The notes under the pieces: model-generated
The model's input: only the letters and a program-made list of their open reading frames with translations
The model's database searches: none
What the model was told of the DNA's origin: nothing
Shown: positions 33,295 to 36,972 of the stretch, piece after piece
Layout of the letters: each line of letters starts with the position of its first letter
Position numbering within the stretch: the stretch's first letter is position 1
Program-made: the position numbers and the translations under genes
Assembly: GCA_023415595.1 (NCBI GenBank)
Contig: JAEZJW010000177.1
Span: 1 to 36,972, forward strand
From: Bacillota bacterium
Lineage (GTDB): Bacteria > Bacillota > Clostridia > Lachnospirales > Lachnospiraceae
Reading direction: 5' to 3'
DNA: 36,972 nt

Positions 33295-33900
33295 ATGAAG
33301 AAATATATAATAACGATCAGCAGGGAATTCGGCTGCAATGCACGTGAGATAGGGCGTTCCCTAGCCAGCAGGCTCGGTGTCCCCTTTTATGATAAGGATC
33401 TGGTTGATCTGGCTGCTGAGAAGGCGGGTGTTCATAGGGATATCATTAAAGAATCCGATGAAGTTATGAACAAAAAGCAGAACCGTCTATTCGACGAGTT
33501 TGGATATGGCTCCTCCACCTCCTTTTTCTCGGAAAAGGCAATTAATGCCCAGGCTGAGGTGATACGGGAGGTTGCTGATCGAAAGGAAGCCTGTATCATG
33601 TTCGGTAGGTGCTCGGATTACATATTGAGGGAATATCCCAATATACTGAACTTCTTCCTTTATGCTCCTGTGGACTGGAAAATTAAACATATTGCAGGAA
33701 CCTATGAGCTGACTGAAAAAAATGCGGAGAAGATGATAAAACGGATTGATAAGCAGAGGCATAATTACTATAAATATGTCACAGGAAAAAACCGAGGTGA
33801 CAGATCGGGAAAACATGTCATGCTGGATGTCAGCGTATATGGAGTTGAGGGAAGCGTGGAACTGTTAACCGAAGCAGTATGGATTAGATTTTCAGAATAA
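33295..33900 (+). CDS. Cytidylate-kinase-like protein
   Basis: 201 residues, cytidylate kinase-2-like family (PF13189 type): IITISREFGCNAREIGRSLASRLGVPFYDKDLVDLAAEKAG, then FGRCSDYILREYPNILNFFLYAP and a basic lid-like segment (EKMIKRIDKQRHNYYKYVTGK). The P-loop is atypical: REFGCNAREIG rather than GxxxxGKS. Such proteins occur in many Clostridia, often next to transport genes, with no established role; true CMP kinase activity is doubtful. It lies 12 bp after the permease inside the operon, so it may modify or regulate part of this pathway (inference). Confidence 0.82.
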   Translation: MKKYIITISREFGCNAREIGRSLASRLGVPFYDKDLVDLAAEKAGVHRDIIKESDEVMNKKQNRLFDEFGYGSSTSFFSEKAINAQAEVIREVADRKEACIMFGRCSDYILREYPNILNFFLYAPVDWKIKHIAGTYELTEKNAEKMIKRIDKQRHNYYKYVTGKNRGDRSGKHVMLDVSVYGVEGSVELLTEAVWIRFSE

Positions 33901-33911
33901 TCATGGATAAC

Positions 33912-33953
33912 AAGGCTGTTGCAGAGATTATGTTCAGGATGCAGCAGCCTTTC
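33912..33953 (+). terminator. Intra-operon hairpin before the GabT-like gene
   Basis: AAGGCTGTTGC (33912-33922) pairs with GCAGCAGCCTT (33941-33951) with one G-U pair, then TTCC. It directly precedes the ribosome site of the next gene. I see no promoter between, so it may set a lower transcript level for the distal genes. Confidence 0.5.
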
Positions 33954-33970
33954 CTGCAGGAGGAAACAAT

Positions 33971-35323
33971 ATGCTAAGAGATTCATTACCCCAAATTATA
34001 ACAAAACAGCTACCAGGTCCGAAGGCAGCAGAGCTAATCGAACGCAGGAGAAATATCGTCCCCAACGCGATCCGGTGTTCCTACCCCTGTGTGATGAATC
34101 GGGCAGAAGGAGCTATGATTGAGGATGTTGACGGGAATATCTTCCTGGACTGGGTCGGCGGGGTCGGTGTCCTGAATGTCGGACATACGCATCCGGCTTT
34201 GGTGGAGGCAGTGAAGGAACAGGCGGAACGATATTTTCATGGCATGTTTAATATCATTACCCATGAGGGTTATATCGACCTGGCAGAGAAGCTTGCCGCA
34301 GTGACACCGGTCCGTGGTAAGGACAGGAAGGTCATGTTTGCCAACAGCGGTGCCGAAGCGGATGAAAATGCAGTTAAAATTGCCAAGGGCTATACAAAAC
34401 GGCCGAACATCATAGTATTTTCAGGAGCCTTTCATGGCCGCACCTTAATGACCATGGCTATGACAGCGAAAAAAGCTTATGCCATAGGAATGGGACCCTT
34501 CCCGGACGGCGTATACCGTGCGGAATATCCCTACTTGTACCGAAGACCGGATGGAATACCTGAGGAAGCTGCCATTGAATACTATCTGAACAACCTCAGG
34601 ATGGTATTTGAGAATGCTACACCGGCACAGCAGGTAGCTGCCATCGTTCTGGAACCGCTGCAGGGAGAAGGCGGCTTTATTCCGGCCCCCATTTCCTGGG
34701 TGAAAGCCCTACGGGAAATCTGCGATACCTATGGAATTCTGCTGATAGCGGATGAGGTTCAGACCGGCTTTGGACGTACCGGCAGAATGTTCGCCAGCTG
34801 TTACTGGGAGGAAGCCGGTTGTGCTCCGGACATCATTGTCACAGCGAAATCCATCGCAGGAGGAATACCGCTCAGTGCAGTCATAGCCAGGACCGAGATT
34901 ATGGATTCCCTTCCGGGAGGAACCATCGGAGGAACCTATGGCGGTAATGCACTGGCTTGTGCAGCAGGGCGGAAGGTTTTGGAGGTTATAGAGCGGGAAA
35001 GGCTGATTGATCGGTCCGCTGTTATCGGAACCAGATGCTTCAGAGAGTTCATCGGCTGGATGGATCAATATAAGGTGATTGGTGATGTACGCGGACTCGG
35101 AGCTATGATCGGAATAGAATTCGTAAAGGATAGACAGACGAAACAGCCCTATCCCGAGCTGGTGGAGAGGCTGGTTAGCCATTGTGTACAGAAGGGCTTG
35201 CTAATCGAGAGTGCTGGTACGTTTGGGAATGTTATACGGTTCCTGGCTCCGTTGGTAATTACCGATGAACAGCTGGAAGCCGGCTTTAAGATCCTCGAGG
35301 AAGCAATCAAAGCATGCACATAG
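33971..35323 (+). CDS. gabT: 4-aminobutyrate aminotransferase (GabT-like), class III
   Basis: 450 residues, full length. GabT-type features include GNIFLDWVGGVGVLNVGHTHPALVEAV, FANSGAEADENAVKIAKGYTKRPNIIVFSGAFHGRT, DEVQTGFGRTGRMFA and the PLP-lysine region VTAKSIAGGIPLSAVI. These enzymes convert 4-aminobutyrate (or 5-aminovalerate) plus 2-oxoglutarate to a semialdehyde and glutamate. The next gene encodes a 4-hydroxybutyrate dehydrogenase-like enzyme that could reduce succinate semialdehyde, supporting GABA as substrate. GCAGGAGG precedes the ATG. Confidence 0.88.
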   Translation: MLRDSLPQIITKQLPGPKAAELIERRRNIVPNAIRCSYPCVMNRAEGAMIEDVDGNIFLDWVGGVGVLNVGHTHPALVEAVKEQAERYFHGMFNIITHEGYIDLAEKLAAVTPVRGKDRKVMFANSGAEADENAVKIAKGYTKRPNIIVFSGAFHGRTLMTMAMTAKKAYAIGMGPFPDGVYRAEYPYLYRRPDGIPEEAAIEYYLNNLRMVFENATPAQQVAAIVLEPLQGEGGFIPAPISWVKALREICDTYGILLIADEVQTGFGRTGRMFASCYWEEAGCAPDIIVTAKSIAGGIPLSAVIARTEIMDSLPGGTIGGTYGGNALACAAGRKVLEVIERERLIDRSAVIGTRCFREFIGWMDQYKVIGDVRGLGAMIGIEFVKDRQTKQPYPELVERLVSHCVQKGLLIESAGTFGNVIRFLAPLVITDEQLEAGFKILEEAIKACT

Positions 35324-35336
35324 AAAGAGGCCGAAT

Positions 35337-36455
35337 ATGAAAGAATTCAGAATAGTACCCAAAATAATACAATGCAGCTCCATGAAGGAATTTCTTAAGG
35401 AATTTAAACCGGGGAGCAGGGATCTGGTTTTCACCAGCAGGTCCGTATATGAAACATATCTTGTTGATCAGACAGAGGGTGCCCATGTTATCTTCAGTAA
35501 GGACTATGGGAATGGGGAGCCATCGGACGACATGGTAGAGAGTATCTATCACGACATTAAGGATATTAATTATGAGCGTATCATTGCAATCGGCGGAGGA
35601 ACAATATTAGATGTTGCAAAGCTGCTTGCTCTGAAGCAATATATACCGGTACTGGACCTGTTCGAAGGAAGAATGGAAGCCGTGCGGAACAAAGCCTTGG
35701 TTTTGGTTCCTTCTTCCTGTGGTACGGGCAGTGAAGTCACAAACATATCGGTACTGGAGCTGATCTCCCGTCGGACCAAAATGGGGCTGGCGGCGGAGGC
35801 TTTATATGGAGATTATGCAGTATTGATTCCGGAACTCCTTACCTCGCTTCCGATGAGGTACTTCGCATCCAGTTCCATAGATGCACTGGTTCATGCTATG
35901 GAAGCTTATACTTCACCGAGAGCAAACTCCTTTACACGGTCCTATTCCATGCAAGCGATAAAGCTGATTCTGACCGGATACCGGAGAATGGAGCTGCATG
36001 GGAAGGAAGCAAGGTTTGCATGCCTCGGAAGCTTCCTGACCGCTTCCACTTATGCCGGAATCGCCTTCGGAAATGCGGGTTGTGCAGCAGTACATGCCAT
36101 GAGTTATCCTTTGAGCGGCGCCTATCATGTGCCACACGGAGAAGCTAATTATGCCTTTTTTATCAAGGTATTCAGAACCTACCAGAAGCTGAAGCCGGAG
36201 GGCAGGCTGCTGTCTGAGCTGAACCAGTATCTGAGTAAGCTGCTGGGCTGCTATCCATCCGAGGTATTTGAGGCACTGGAGAAGCTGCTGGAAACCATTC
36301 TGCCCTTGCGGGCACTGCATGAGTATGGGATGAGGAGAGCTGATATTGAGGAATTTACGGAAACAGTCATGCTAAAACAAACCAGACTGATGAAGAACAG
36401 CTATACTGCGCTTGATTGGGAAACGGTAAAAGGGATCTATCAGGAGCTGTTCTAA
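35337..36455 (+). CDS. 4-hydroxybutyrate dehydrogenase-like iron-type alcohol dehydrogenase
   Basis: 372 residues. It resembles the clostridial NAD-dependent 4-hydroxybutyrate dehydrogenase along its length: GEPSDDMV, RIIAIGGGTILDVAKLLAL, LDLFEGRMEAVRNKALVLVPSSCGTGSEVTN, and the metal-ligand segments SIDALVHAMEAY, AVHAMSYPLSGAYHVPHGEANY. It would reduce succinate semialdehyde from GABA transamination to 4-hydroxybutyrate, disposing of reducing power. The ATG at 35337 follows AAAGAGG; it lies 14 bp after the GabT-like gene. The downstream CoA-transferase and dehydratase of GABA fermentation are not in the window. Confidence 0.88.
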   Translation: MKEFRIVPKIIQCSSMKEFLKEFKPGSRDLVFTSRSVYETYLVDQTEGAHVIFSKDYGNGEPSDDMVESIYHDIKDINYERIIAIGGGTILDVAKLLALKQYIPVLDLFEGRMEAVRNKALVLVPSSCGTGSEVTNISVLELISRRTKMGLAAEALYGDYAVLIPELLTSLPMRYFASSSIDALVHAMEAYTSPRANSFTRSYSMQAIKLILTGYRRMELHGKEARFACLGSFLTASTYAGIAFGNAGCAAVHAMSYPLSGAYHVPHGEANYAFFIKVFRTYQKLKPEGRLLSELNQYLSKLLGCYPSEVFEALEKLLETILPLRALHEYGMRRADIEEFTETVMLKQTRLMKNSYTALDWETVKGIYQELF

Positions 36456-36489
36456 GCAGTTTATATTGCAGGAGGAAGCCTACAGCTAT

Positions 36490-36503
36490 TGTGCATATGC
36501 ACA
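36490..36503. promoter_or_regulatory. Regulon palindrome, copy 3
   Basis: TGTGCA-TA-TGCACA, flanked by extra matching T and A (TTGTGCATATGCACAA, perfectly symmetric). It starts 59 bp before the -10 box at 36549. TATGGTCATC begins 6 nt after its end. Confidence 0.85.
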
Positions 36504-36525
36504 AAGAATTATGGTCATCTATTAG

Positions 36526-36554
36526 TTGATAATAGTACCCTTTATGAATATAAT
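36526..36554 (+). promoter_or_regulatory. Promoter of the second alcohol dehydrogenase unit
   Basis: TTGATA (36526-36531), 17 bp, TATAAT (36549-36554); start near 36561. Confidence 0.75.
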
Positions 36555-36573
36555 TACAAATATGATAGGTCAG

Positions 36574-36623
36574 AAAAAAGCAGCAATGGAGCAGTAAGTC
36601 AGTAACTCCGGCGCTGCTTTTTT
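36574..36623 (+). terminator. Leader terminator before the second alcohol dehydrogenase
   Basis: GCAGC (36580-36584) pairs with GCTGC (36613-36617), with flanking AAAAAA and TTTTTT, and an inner GGAG/CTCC. This is a full intrinsic terminator that begins about 13 nt after the predicted start. It may also end the upstream operon's transcript. Confidence 0.8.
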
Positions 36624-36719
36624 ATATGATCATTCTTAGCGATGGCTAACCCTTGTGGAACAAAAGGGGTGACTACGATTGGATATACTTAATTACAAAA
36701 CACGAAGAGAGGTACAGAG

Positions 36720-36972
36720 ATGGCATATCAGTTTAAATTGCCGAACCGGGTAATCCTTGGTGAAAAGGCTTTAGAAGCAAGTGAAGTTGTGATAAAGGAC
36801 CTGGGGAAGAAGGCATTGATTGTTACAGGCAAAATTGTTACCAGAACAGGTATTGTTGATATGCTGACGGATTATCTGGAGCAATGGGGAATAGAAGCGG
36901 TGGTCTTTAATGATATTCCCGGAGAACCGACAGATCTCATGATAGAAGCCGGCGTCAGTGCATATATAGAGG
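36720..36972 (+). CDS. Iron-type alcohol dehydrogenase, partial (cut by window end)
   Basis: Only the first 84 residues are present. The start MAYQFKLPNRVILGEKAL, then KKALIVTGKIVTRTG and VVFNDIPGEPTDLMIEAGV, is the normal N-terminal nucleotide-binding part of group III (iron-type) alcohol dehydrogenases. AGAGAGG precedes the ATG. The substrate cannot be judged from this part. As the third unit carrying the shared palindrome, it probably reduces an aldehyde made by one of the two aminotransferases. Confidence 0.85.
   Translation, partial: MAYQFKLPNRVILGEKALEASEVVIKDLGKKALIVTGKIVTRTGIVDMLTDYLEQWGIEAVVFNDIPGEPTDLMIEAGVSAYIE

Noticed and set aside
1..36972. CRISPR array, prophage, tRNA or rRNA genes, insertion sequences
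   Set aside because: No regularly spaced repeats, no cloverleaf or rRNA-like sequence and no transposase, integrase or phage structural gene were seen.

Overview
The window looks like a chromosomal segment of a Gram-positive anaerobe of the Clostridia, most likely Lachnospiraceae (inference). The evidence is purine-rich AGGAGG-type ribosome sites, sigma-A promoters with 16-18 bp spacers, the gene families (PadR and PucR regulators, a sodium-pump decarboxylase beta subunit, a DUF3877-like protein, a 4-hydroxybutyrate dehydrogenase-like enzyme) and an ammonium transporter/P-II pair whose P-II lacks the T-loop tyrosine. I see no rRNA, tRNA, insertion sequence, phage gene or CRISPR array.

Layout. 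1-3.3 kb: a large hybrid sensor kinase with its own promoter. 3.3-6.9 kb: a cupin protein, then a PadR regulator and a DUF362 lipoprotein/permease operon; a matching palindrome overlaps both promoters. 6.9-13.7 kb: a racemase/LD-carboxypeptidase fusion, a GIY-YIG protein, a MarR regulator with an operator inside its promoter, an alpha/beta hydrolase, a MraY-like transferase, a methyltransferase and a PrcB-like lipoprotein. 13.7-15.1 kb (minus strand): a sodium-pump beta subunit preceded by a 49-residue gamma-like subunit. 15.4-20.2 kb: a coiled-coil protein, a chemotaxis receptor, an NlpC/P60 protein, a small membrane protein and a DUF3877-like protein. 20.2-22.3 kb (minus): amt and a P-II gene behind a leader that can form a terminator. 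22.3-27.9 kb: a YqeY-like protein, an ECF-type sigma factor with a membrane partner, a 43-residue membrane peptide, a UvrA paralogue without the UvrB-binding insertion, and a methyltransferase.

27.9-37 kb is the most coherent system: a PucR-type regulator followed by three transcription units. They encode a class III aminotransferase; an amino-acid ABC transporter with a cytidylate-kinase-like protein, a GabT-like aminotransferase and a 4-hydroxybutyrate dehydrogenase-like enzyme; and a second iron-type alcohol dehydrogenase cut by the window end. This fits uptake of an omega-amino acid (4-aminobutyrate is the best guess), transamination to a semialdehyde and reduction to a hydroxy acid. All three units carry the palindrome TGTGCA-NN-TGCACA at exactly the same distance from a sigma-A promoter (59 bp from palindrome start to -10 start), and each promoter is followed almost at once by a terminator-like hairpin. 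I consider this shared control architecture the strongest candidate for an undescribed regulon.
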